A stretch of DNA of 64,000 nucleotides from NCBI GenBank assembly GCA_016647705.1, contig CM028336.1, positions 16,109,380 to 16,173,379 on the forward strand. Direction: 5' to 3'. The DNA is from Eucommia ulmoides. Lineage: Eukaryota; Streptophyta; Magnoliopsida; Garryales; Eucommiaceae. Of the stretch, positions 46,368 through 57,800 are shown piece after piece. Numbering within the stretch: position 1 is the first letter of the stretch; the number at the start of each line of letters is the position of its first letter. Under the pieces are notes generated by a model. The model had not been told where the DNA came from, made no database searches, and saw only the letters and a program-made list of their open reading frames with translations. Both the position numbers and the translations under genes were made by a program.

Positions 46368-47379
46368 TATTTTTCTCTTCTTGATACCTTTTTTTCCTCT
46401 CCAAAATATATCCCTTTATTTTTTTGTCACAACTACTTAATTATATTTCAAGAATACGAAGAGGAAGCCCAATAATGACAAAAAAAGTAGGAGCCAAATT
46501 GGAGAATGAAGTGATAGAGGCTAAGGTGACGAAAGTACCAAGAAGGAGATTAAGTAGATGAATCATCTTTGGTTAAATAATTAATTACAATATAACTTAA
46601 TTAAACCTAGTTTTGGCCCAGTGGGACGAACTGAATCGAATTGAAATTCCATGACCATCTTAACCAATTACTATACATATATGAATCAATTTATATTTAT
46701 TTAGCCCCAAAATAACATACGTGCATTGGGCATTACTTATCTTATTTTATATATGAGATGCATGTCAAAACAAATTAAATAATTAAATGATGAGATCTAA
46801 AGCTAAACTTCCTCAAATCAAATATTAAGTTGTAAGTGGGAAGACAAGAGATATATGTTATCACGATCTTCTGCCAGGGGATTTATTTTGGGTAGAGTTC
46901 CGTGAGCATAAAGCCGGCCAATACCTAATAGTTTGAGGTTATGTCCTGGAAATTGAGCTTTTGATGAACCTATATTTATTTTTATAACATGTAATGAGTA
47001 TAAACTTGGGTTTCAATACATACCTTAGTGTGAGAAATCGTTGAAACTAGCTTGGACCATGCCTGGTGAGTGTAACTTAATTGGGAAGATGTGCTAATAG
47101 CTGATAATGTGCGGCATATTCAAACTTGAGACCGAATGCGAGTTACATATCCCCAAAGGATCAATAGGCAAATATTAGATAGTGCGAGGCCCGCTGACAA
47201 TGTAAGGATTATCTAATCTACTAGTAGGAACACTTGGAATGTACCCATTTCTCTAGAGGTATGAGAGATTCAAAAAATATAGTGGGAGTGCATTTACATT
47301 CATAAAAAACCTTTTATCTAAAATTAACGTACACAACCTTTCTTCTTAGCTTGTTTGTCGCATTTTTTTTTTATGTAGA
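44511..47379. other. Intergenic, unassigned, with a T32 run
   Basis: No gene recognised. A homopolymer of 32 T residues lies at 46335-46366 and could be the reverse complement of a retroposed poly(A) tail, though no LINE or gene copy is visible beside it. A more GC-rich patch at 45350-45480 and 45590-45780 matches nothing I know. Confidence 0.45.
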
Positions 47380-49260
47380 TATCATTATGTCGAAACCATC
47401 ACAAAACATTCTTGATAAAAATAATTTGACTGGACCTAACTTCTCGAATTGGCTAAGAATCTTAAAACTAATTTTGACTTTTTATAAATTAGACTATGTT
47501 TTGAAGGGTCCACTTACCGGAATGTGATGTAAATACTGATGAAATCGGGTCACTATTCCAAATTAGATAGATGGTGACAACTAGGATCATTGTTATATTA
47601 TAGTATCAATGATTAATGGGCTCTAGAAACAATCTGAATGGCTATTGAGCTTATATGCAATTCTATAGCACATGAAATATCTCTTTGGTGAGCATAATTG
47701 TACTACGAGGTACAACATCTCAAAGGATCTTTTTCAGAACTAGGATTCTATCAAGGTGATTGGTTTAGGGACTACGTCCTTAAAATAACCAGCTAGGTTG
47801 AGGAACTAGAAGGGTTGCGGATAGCTTTGGACCACAATCTGGTTGTAGACCAAGTTCTATAGTCATTACCTCATGCATTAGATTAGTTCAAGGTGAACTT
47901 AAACATGAACAAGCAAGAAGTAACTATTTCAGGTCTTCTTAATATGTTGGGGACCATCAAGGGGATCTTGAAAAAGTTTAAGGATCCGTTGCTCGTAGCG
48001 AACAAGCCTTCCACCACAAAAGGGGGAAAAAGGAGAGCAAACTTATCTCCTCTTTGAAATCAAAGGACAAACCAAAGAAAGAGAAAGAGACCCGAGAAAG
48101 ATAAGCTCTTTATTGCTGTTAACAAGGGCATTGGAAGAGGAACTGCCTTCAGTTATGGAGGTCATGTGACATTTGTAGATAACTTCAAGGGTAATATCAT
48201 CATATTTTGGTAACTACATCACTTTAATTGAAGATGTTTTACTCGCGGATGGTTTAAAGTATAATCTTTTAAGCATTACCCAACTTTGTGATAAATGGTA
48301 TAATATTATCTTTAATAATAATTAGTGCATCCTTAAGAGTGGTTCTGATCACAAAATTCTACTTGTTGCTTCTCAATTTCAAAATGTTTACAAATTGTTA
48401 ATTTTATGAAATTATATCACAGATTTGTCATGTTTAAATACATTATTTGAAAACAATTAGTTGTGGCAAAGACATTTAGGGCAATGCAAGCATGGAATTT
48501 TTATCTACTCTTTGTAAGACAAATCTTGTTAGAGGCTTGCCTAATATTAAATTTGTCAAAGATAAAATTTGTGATGTATGTCAACTTGGTAAGCAGTTTA
48601 AGTTTTCTTTTAAAAGGAAGTTGTATACATCTACATCTAAACCATTAGAAATGTTGCATCTTGATTTGTTTGCACCTAATCCAATTGCAAATCTTGGTAG
48701 TAAATTCTATGCATTTGTGATTGCTAATGATTTCTCACGTTACACATAGTTTCTATTCACAACAAGAAAAGAGTGAGGTTGCATGTGTATTTTTCAAGTT
48801 TCACAAAAATGTTTGGATTGAAAAAACAATCATGTATCATTAACATAAAATAAAGATATTGCTAACTATTGTGATGAGCATAGATATAGTCGTAATTTTT
48901 CTGCTCCTCGAACTCCTTAACAAAATGGCATCATTGAAAGTAAAAACATGTCTTTTCATGAGATGGCAAGAAGCATGATTAACAAAAATAATCTGCCTAA
49001 ATACTTCTAGGACAGAGGCTGTAAGTATTGCTTTTCATGTTCTCAATCATGTTTCTATTTGTAAGTAACTAAATAAAACACCTCATGATATTTGGAATGA
49101 AAAGATCTCAATTATCTTTTATTTTAATTTTTTCGATTCCAAATATTTTATCTTGAATGACAAAGATAATTTGTAAAAATTCGATGTCTCTTAACTGTGA
49201 GTCATGTATACCCATACATCATATTCATATCCAGTTATAGGAATTCCACCAAGAAAATTC
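47380..49260 (+). mobile_element. Decayed Ty1/copia relic
   Basis: A gag start near 47388 (ILDKNNLTGPNFSNWLRILK) matches the copia gag N-terminus. The pre-integrase and integrase start are at 48492-48749 (NLVRGLPNIKFVKDKICDVC, then KPLEMLHLDLFAPNP and YAFVIANDFSRYT). An integrase core scrap near 48900 (SAPRTP, QNGIIESKN, MARSMINKNNLPKYF) follows, with the catalytic Glu in IES. Gag middle, protease, RT and RNase H are lost or unreadable, and stops are frequent. LTRs were not found. Confidence 0.8.
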
Positions 49261-49680
49261 TATCAATTATGATTTTTGTACTATACGATCTCTCTAACTT
49301 ATACTCCCGAAAGGACCAATAGGGTATGGATAAAGTAAAAAATCCCTCGTCTGATCATATGTATATTGATTAATAATATAATTTCGACACCAATTGACAT
49401 CTCATCCCAGTCATCATGCAGCTCTGGCTAGGGCTTGGGTGAATTATATTTTAAATCTAATTCATAGGATACATCTCTTTTTGTTGGAAGTGATAGTCCT
49501 ATCTAGTATATTCGGATATTCACATGTATATTTCACTATACATAATGAGTACCTTTGAAGTTTTATGACTAGAATACAACACTCAATATTATAAAAGTAT
49601 AGAAATCCATACATGTAATACATAGTACCTCAAGTCAAAATATCACAAGTACAATCATAACTCAAACATACCATTTTGAC
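49261..49680. other. Intergenic, unassigned
   Basis: Nothing recognised between the copia relic and the foldback element. Confidence 0.45.
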
Positions 49681-49964
49681 ATGGGCAAATTCTATTTTAG
49701 ACCCTCTAAGTATTGACACATTTCTACGTAGTTCAATAACTTTGTTTTATTTCAGTTTAATCCCTCTAAGTATGTAACTGGTTTTAAAAGGTCCATCTAT
49801 TAGTTTTAAAAGGTCCCTCTAGTTTCACTCTGGATGGAAAAACAATCAGAGAGATTTTTTAAAACTAGTTACATATTTAGAGAGTTTAAAGTGAAACAAA
49901 ATAAAGTCATTGGACTATATAAAAATGTGTCAATGATTAGAGTGTCGAAAATGAAATTTGCCAT
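49681..49964. mobile_element. Foldback MITE, about 284 bp
   Basis: The two halves are complementary over about 110 bases each. The left half starts ATGGGCAAATTCTATTTTAG; the complement of the right half starts ATGGCAAATTTCATTTTCGA. Both then run ACACTCTAA/ACCCTCTAA, TTGACACATTT, CAATGACTTT/CAATAACTTT, CTCTAA and TATGTAACTnGTTTTAAAA. The loop is short. No coding. The transcript would form one long hairpin. Confidence 0.85.
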
Positions 49965-50779
49965 ATTTTTAAGCATTTTTAAAATAATTTGAAAATGGTT
50001 CTCGGGCTAAATCAAACATATTTTGAGAAATTAATTTTTGAGTGAATGAAAATGAAAATTATTCAAAATGTCTTGTGAAAAATATAAGTTCAGTAAATGG
50101 CTGAAAACTTTATAAAAATGATCTCGTACAGAAAAACGTAAAGAATAAAAAACGTTCATTAAGTAAAAACTTATAAAAAATATGTTGCAAGAAAATTGAT
50201 TTGAAGTTATTTTGATGGTGAGAAAGTGAGTTCAAGTTTTTGAGAACATAAAATTTCAATATACAGATTGGCCCGAAATGTATAAAAAATTGTGTTAATA
50301 CGACTTCAAATAAAAGAGTTAAAAACATGAAAGTTTTATATATTTCAAATATATTCAAATTTTGTTTGATGATCAGAAGTTGATTCTTACTCTAAGTATG
50401 CAAAAAAAGATTTTCAAAACAATAAAACTTTTGAATGTTTAAAACACATGAGATGTTTGAATCTAAGCATGCCATCTTTCACAAAATATTTTTAATAAAC
50501 CCTAAACATGCTTGGATTAGGATATGAGGATGTGCGAAATATATTGTTGACTTGAGACATCATTTGATATTTTGATAAGACAATTAATTTAGATGTTTGA
50601 AGAGGTTAATGGTTTTATTGAATATTTTAGAATTTAGTTCTAGTATTTTGAGAAGAAATGAGAAAAGATTTTAGAAGATCATGGTGGTTGTAATAGAACT
50701 ATTGAAGATGTTTCCAAATAATATATATATATTTTTTTTGTATTAGTAAGTAAAACAATTTAGTTATTTCTAAACTCTT
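49965..50779. other. Intergenic, unassigned AT-rich
   Basis: No gene or element recognised. Confidence 0.5.
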
Positions 50780-51571
50780 ATGGCATGTTTGATTGGATAG
50801 AATTGGGGTGGAATGAAATTGCCATTTCGCCCTCGATTCCCATTCTAATATTTGGTTCTCCAATGGAATCACTTTTGGAATAAAAATTAAGAGAATGAGC
50901 TTACATAATAAATGGATTAGAATCAAGTCCAGCCCAATGAAATCAAAATTAAAATTACAAAAAAGCTTATAGCATGATTCACCTCAATCCAGAAATTGAA
51001 AAATAAAAACTGAAAATTAAGAACAGAAACAGAAATTAGAGAATAAAAACTGAAAATTAAGAACAGAAATAGAAATTAGAGAAGAGAAACTGAAAATTGA
51101 GAACAAAAACAAAAATTAGAGAACAAAAATAGAAATTGGAGAAAAAAAAATAAAAATTAGAGAACGAAAACTAAAAATTGAGAACAAAAATAAAAATTAA
51201 AGAATATAAAATGAAAATTGAGAACAGAAACAAAAATTAGAGAATAGAAACATAAATTAGAGAATAGAAACTAAAAATTGAGAACAAAAATATAAATTAG
51301 AGAACAGAAACTGAAAATTGAATGGAATAGTGAAATATAATAAAATGAAGGAAGAAATAAAATTGTGAAATATGATAAAAATTTATTATAAGGGCATAAT
51401 AATTTTTTTATTATATTTCACTATTTCATTTGTTTTCTCATTCCATACCAATTAAACAAGTGAATGGAATAGTGATTTCATTGATAATTGCATTCCATTA
51501 TTTCTTTCATTTTATTACTTCTTATATTTTATTTCACCCTCATTCCATTTCGTCCAACTATTCGAGCCGTT
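50780..51571. mobile_element. MITE-like element upstream of XPO4
   Basis: About 790 bp, beginning ATGGCATGTTTGATTGGATA. The complement of the right end is AACGGCTCGAATAGTTGGAC, a diverged inverted repeat, with GGAATGA/TCATTCC words at both ends. The interior at about 50996-51325 is a tandem array of a 40-base unit (AAAAACTGAAAATTAAGAAC followed by AGAAACAGAAATTAGAGAAT in the first copy). It ends about 290 bases before the XPO4 start codon. Confidence 0.6.
50996..51325. repeat. Tandem array, 40-base unit
   Basis: About eight diverging copies. Each unit is itself two near-copies of a 20-base half (GAAAATTnAGAACAnAAAnn). It lies inside the MITE-like element. Confidence 0.85.
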
Positions 51572-51861
51572 AATGTAAATTGATTACGACCACGCACGAC
51601 ACACGAATATGTTTATACGAATTAAAATAAGAGGGTGATAAATGTAATTGTTACTTTTTAAAGGGCACTTTTTCCTAAAATAAAAATTTCAAAATTCCTC
51701 CGGCCTCCCGTCCAGGACACTTTGAGCTGCCGTCCGCCGTCTCTTCTCTGTGCGCAACTTATCACCAGGTTCTCCAAACTTGTCACAAAGTCTTTAATAG
51801 CCACTACGAGATTATGTGTTTATACGTATTATGTATTCTTATGTGGGTGCAGTGAGTGAAG
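51572..51861 (+). promoter_or_regulatory. XPO4 promoter and 5' untranslated region
   Basis: Composition becomes CG-containing at 51695-51760, suggesting the transcription start. A possible leader intron (CACCAG/GTTCTC at 51769 to GGTGCAG at 51852) would join the leader to TGAGTGAAG just before the start codon, but this is uncertain. An in-frame TGA at 51853-51855 lies two codons before the chosen ATG, supporting that start. Confidence 0.45.
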
Positions 51862-54800
51862 ATGCATCAAGGCAATCCGAACGGTGGAGACCTTGATTTT
51901 AATCAGCTACAAGCCACCATGCAAGCAATCGAACTCGCTTGCAGTTCCATTCAGGTTTTTCATTTCCGAACTCGCTTGCAGCTCATACTATAGTATTAGA
52001 TGTTTGGATGCTGTGAAAGATGCAAAATTAATCTCTCACATGTCTCTGTGGATTTCTCAATTTTTCTGATTAAAATATTACACGTCTGATCGCTGCTATT
52101 ATTTGGAAAGAATGAAAATTTGATCCATCTCCTCTTCTCTTTTTCGACACGCACGCACATTACGAATATTTGATGAATCTTTCCTCTCATGTTATTTGAC
52201 TTTAGAATAATCAGGTTTTTTTTTTGGGGGGGGGGGGAGGGGGTGTCTGTGTGTGAAAGAGTAAGACTTAAGTCCTGTATGTCTTTCAGTCTATTATGCT
52301 CCAATTGTTTGCTAACAAACTAGATGGTAGCCAGCGAAAAAATGGGTTCGAAATATAGTGCATTATGTTTGCCAGGATTCTAGTTTCGATTAAGTTATAG
52401 TTTCACGCTTTTTTGCCAGTTCTATTGTACAACAGATACTTTCCACTCACATGTTACTGAAATGACGACCTTCACCATTGAAATCACCGGGGTTCTTTAG
52501 TTGATGTACATTGGTTCTTCAAATTACTCTTTATACTTTCAAAAACTCTATTATGTTGTAGTTTTAGGTGGAACAATGCAATGAAATTGATAGGTCCATT
52601 CATAGCTCTACCTTATGTGAAAATTCTTTAGCTGGTACATTTCATTCCTTTTCGTTGCTCAACATTGTACCTGGTAAGATTTGGACCACACTAGACCAAT
52701 GCTGTAAAAGGGGTTATAGGCATGCTTTGAGGTGAGGTGTAAAACTCACAAAGGAAATGCCTGAGGCACAATGGTTGTGTATTTTACCCCCAGTTGCGGA
52801 GAAAACATTATATGATGTGTGCATTTTATTTTTCGGTTCCTCAATTAAGAGATAGCATTGAAGACTTGTCGAAGAAGAAAAGACTCAAAAGAGCTGAATA
52901 AGATGCCATACATGAACCGAAGAACACCAGAATATAAAGAAAAGTAGTGGAACATGAATCGATGCAGTGGAACCTCACCATTGAGCAGAAGATGTATGGG
53001 TAGTGGTTGTACATGCTAAAGCCATTTGAAATTAGGGTTTTATGTTTCACCTGACAATCCAATTTGCTTTCTCCATGCGAAAAATTACTTCTTCTGGAGA
53101 TATATTTGTTTTCCGTATAAAAATATCCATAAGAGTTTCATGTTTTGAACTAAGGTCGACCAAGGGTTATCTTTTCTCCAGCTGGTTTCACCATTGTTTT
53201 GTAGCTTTATGATAATAAGGCTGCGTATTAAGGCCCAGTGCATTGTAACATGCCACTGGAGATATCAAATTACTTCATCATTGTTTTTCAATCATTGGGT
53301 AATTTTCTGGAAGTGCAACAAGCCCCAATTCCACTTCATATTTTAGTTGCATATTGCAGAAGCTTTCTGAAATTATAAAAAGCCGTCAATTTTCTATCTA
53401 TAAATGCATATTCATTATTATTACCAATATTGCATATGGCAATATAGATATTAAATACGCACAACATAATCTAAATGTATATTTTTTTTAAGTCTTCTAT
53501 TTTTTTCTTTTATTAAATGATAGCATATGATATTTTATTTTTCTGTTTTTATTTTCTTTCCATTATGCATGTCAATTTGTCTATTTCATTGATTTTTTCA
53601 TATTATTTAATTTTTTCTTAAAAATCTCACGATTCTTGAGGATTACACCGCACGCCTCTGGGTGTATGCCTCACCTCAGATGAAAACAGCCACCTTCCTG
53701 TCATTGTTGATCTCTCCCCCCATATTGACAATATTTTTTTGAAATTGAGGACTTACACAAACATGCTTATATATTGTTCATATCTCAAGCAGATGCATGT
53801 GAATCCCACAGCTGCTGAGGTTACTATTTTATCACTATGTCAGTCTCCTCATCCATACCGGACGTGCCAGTTCATTCTCGGTAAGTCAATTTTAATATGT
53901 ATATAATTGCACATGAAGCTGATCATTTGACTTGTTGGCCACACAACTCCCTTCTGATTTCTGAGAAGTTTGAGAACCATTAGGATTTAGTTAGGCTCGC
54001 TTGAACATAATCCATTTTTTACACGCTCTAAGTTGCTTGGACACAGAATGGAAAGAGTTGCAGACCAGCCTTTTGCAATTGTTAATTGGTTTTGTTGGAG
54101 TCTTAGAATGATGTATCACACTGGCATCACTCGTAGTATAATTCATATTTTAAAATTCCCAAATATCCTGAAAATTCTATTTTGAATGCAGCTAATGTTA
54201 CTTGCTAGATCTTCCACTACATTTGTGCAACTCTATATTCTATGGTGATTCTGTAGTTGGCTTCTTTATCTTGATCAATCTGTCATTGAAGCAGTATGTT
54301 TCTATGCTTTGTGATTGAGTAAATAGGTTGCATCAGATGTGTCGCTTTGAAGGACTTTTTTGCATGAACAAGATGCTTTTCCACTCGAGCATTGATGTAT
54401 ACTGAAGAAAGTAAACCTGTCCATCTGGTTCTTTTTGAATTACTATATTGTAAAGTTTGAAATGACATAATGTGCTGAATTTCAAAGAAAAGAAGACTTC
54501 TGGAAATCAATTTTTGGTTGGTGTTGGTATTTTAGCAGCATATTCTATCATGATTGAACTTGCGATTTAGGGCTTACGACAAAATGAACTGGATTGGAAC
54601 TTGTTTTGCACATTAGCTCATGCATTGGCTCTACAAAACTATGGTTCTTTGGTGTGTTTAGTAGCTTTTTCACCTGGCTTGCTGGTTTCCTCTATAAAGC
54701 AGCAGTCACGCTGCTATCATATATTTTTGTTTTTGTTTTTATACGTTAATAGATCTAGGGAAACGAGACATTCCGTGGATTACAGTTGATGAATTTTTGA

Positions 54801-57800
54801 TATAATTCATATACCCATCTACATGCATGTGACTTTCTGGATGTAATTATTTTCTTCTTCTTTCATTTATCTTGATGAGCTGAAACATGTGGCATATTGA
54901 TTTGCTAGATCAAAATTTATTGCTTAGAATTTAAATTTTTGTATTTTGGTAGACATTGCTTGTAATGCTTTGAGATGCTGGAATGGATTCTTAATTGTTG
55001 TTTGTTTAGTTTGGTCTTTATAAGACCAATACTGGACTGCATTCAATATCATTTTTAGAGTACATGTAGCAAGATTTGGTGTTTCTCAGAGAGACATGTA
55101 ATATAATTTTATCATACAAGAAAGTATATGTTTTTATTACATGTAGGTGGATGCTAACAATCCTTCAATTCGTCCAGAGAATTCTCAGGTGGCCAATGCA
55201 AGGTTTCAGGCAGCTGCAGCAATTCGTGATGCAGCTATCAGGGAATGGGGAATCCTTACAGCTGATGAAAGGAGAAACTTGATACGGTATTTTGCTAGTT
55301 GAAAGTCCTTACCAATGCAACTATTAGCAGGCTAGCAGCTGAATACTGCTTCTAGGATATATTCTAGTACATGCTACTGGCTTACAAAGAAAGTATTACT
55401 GGAATTATAGATTCTTTTTTCTCTCAATATCATCACCAAGCTCTTACTGAGTCACAAAAATTGGTCACAAGTGCCCCCCCAACCATTGAAAAAGGAAGAG
55501 AGAACTTCGAAGTTGAGTGAATCAGTGGGTTTGCCTCACAGGTCAGTCCTGATGCAAGGGTTATGTCTCAGGTCTGCAATGGGATCCTCTTCAATGCACA
55601 CAGCCTTTTGGGTCTTGGAGAGTTTGCTGGGGTATCGCTTCTATATGTTTTTATGACTTGGGAACCCAATACATGGGTCCCTCTTTGAGTGCTTTAGGCA
55701 GTTGACACTTGACACCTCCACTTAATATCCCCTTATGTGGAACTAGTAGTTGCATACTTTTGCTCGTAGTTGTTTAATTGGTCTACAAGTGACTTATCAG
55801 AGTTCACAACTGCTGAAAAAGGAGTCTGTTGAAGTTAAGAGTGTAACTACACATCTCCTTATACTTCTTGGATGATCTACTTCTAGAAAGAATATCTATG
55901 TACTAAAGTTAGGCTTTTTGCTCTTCCCAATTGGATATAGTAAAAAAATTGTTTTCTCCTCGCAGCTTTTGTTTGTCATTCGTCATGCACCACGCTAACT
56001 CACCAGAAGGCTATGTCCTGGCAAAAGTGTCTTCTGTGACTTCTCAATTGATGAAAAGGGGCTGGTAAGTTGCTCTTAACTTCATAGCTTGTCTTTTGAC
56101 CGTAGGAAAACATTCAAGTATGGATGTTCTGTTACTTTAATCGGATAATTGTAGCAGCTAATGGGAGCAGATTCATGACTTTTTGTCTTTGCGATGAGTC
56201 ACGAGAGATGATAGTGAGGAGAAAATTTAAGTATGTGGCTGCTACAGGATTCTTCTGAACTTTTCATTTTGAACATTGGGGGTTCTCATTGTTTAATGTC
56301 TCTGTTCCATCCCTACTTTTAAGGTTTTCACAATATTTGTTCCGCTGACAATATTATTCAACAGTCAGATTAGGTCGGTTTATACTACAAAACATGGAAC
56401 ACAACACATCTTATATGTATGTATGTCTACCTAATTATGGTCTGTTATCATATTGATCGTCAAAACGTGATGCTAATTTTATGTCAGGTTTGAATTCATG
56501 TTTCTGGCAGAAGTGTAGAAAATCAAAAGACAAGTTGATTATTGGTTTTTAATCCTCATTCTGTTGGAATGCTACCCTCTAAGATTTGTGATACAATCTT
56601 CTTTTAAGTTGTTGACTGTGGAAACTCCTATATTTACGCATCTTATCTGGAGAAGTTTAATGACAATTTGTAATTGTTATGTGCATTATTCCAAAGAAAC
56701 ATACTTGTATTTCTGCACTCTTTTTTAGGTGTTCCTATTCCTCAATTTCATGTGATTGATTATCCTTTTTAGTTTTATACTACTTTTAGAAATATGAGCA
56801 ACATAAAACCCCTTATAGCTTAGAAAGAATCCTTTCAAATGAAAATGAATTGCTGCAACCATGTGTAACATAAGGAGCTGTTTGATAAAGCTAAATAATT
56901 AAGTGCTGAATTTTAAGTTCGGTGCTCCTGAATTTATTAAATATTTACTATGAACTTGCATCACAACTATAACGAAGAGATGCATAACCAGTCACAAATT
57001 TATTGGATGTTGTTTTCCTATAGACATATCTGCATTTACATTATGCATTTTGTACGGCTACTGGAGTAGCAGTACTTTTTTAATAAATCATATCTGTCAG
57101 GAAAATTTCATTTAGCTTTGTGTTATTGTCTTAAGATGATTTATGATTTTGGAGAGAGTGATGTGCCAAATTTTCTTAGCGTATTGGGTGGTTCTGAAGG
57201 ACCAGAGCTGCCTACCTAGCCTTTGGAGTATGCACAGCGAAAGCCTGGTCAGTTGGGTTATGTTACAGTAAAAATACGACCATGCTGTACTTCTGATTTG
57301 TCAAAAGTTAGGTCTTTCTAGATTATATCTAACAACAGATGGGCATTTCAACACGCAAAAAACTTCCCCGGAAAATTAGGTTAACTGTAACCCTCTACGC
57401 CTTGATGCAGGACTCTTTTGCTTTCGAGACTGTTTAGACGAACTTCATTCCACTATCCCCGGGAATGACCCTTTAACATGCGTTTTTAATTGCTGTGGAG
57501 CTGATACATTCATGTATAGTTACTAGAAGAAATTAAGTAGTTATCATATAACCATGTTAACTATTCATGAGAAATTAGTTTTTTAATGATTATTCAGCAA
57601 TTATGTTCTTTGTGCAGGCTTGACTTTATGGATGCTGAGAAGGAGACAATTTTCATCGAGGTCAACACGATTCTCTGGAATAAGTGACTATTTTGATTTG
57701 GCATTAGAAATATTTTTGTTAATGTTTTTATCCAGATCAATGATTATTTTCTCCTATGTTGTTTGTCACGATAGTAGTAGTTTTTAGTATATTCAGTATG

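Noticed and set aside
49300..50400. Possible small genes in AT-rich intergenic DNA
   Set aside because: Frames are T- or A-biased, short and unlike any protein.
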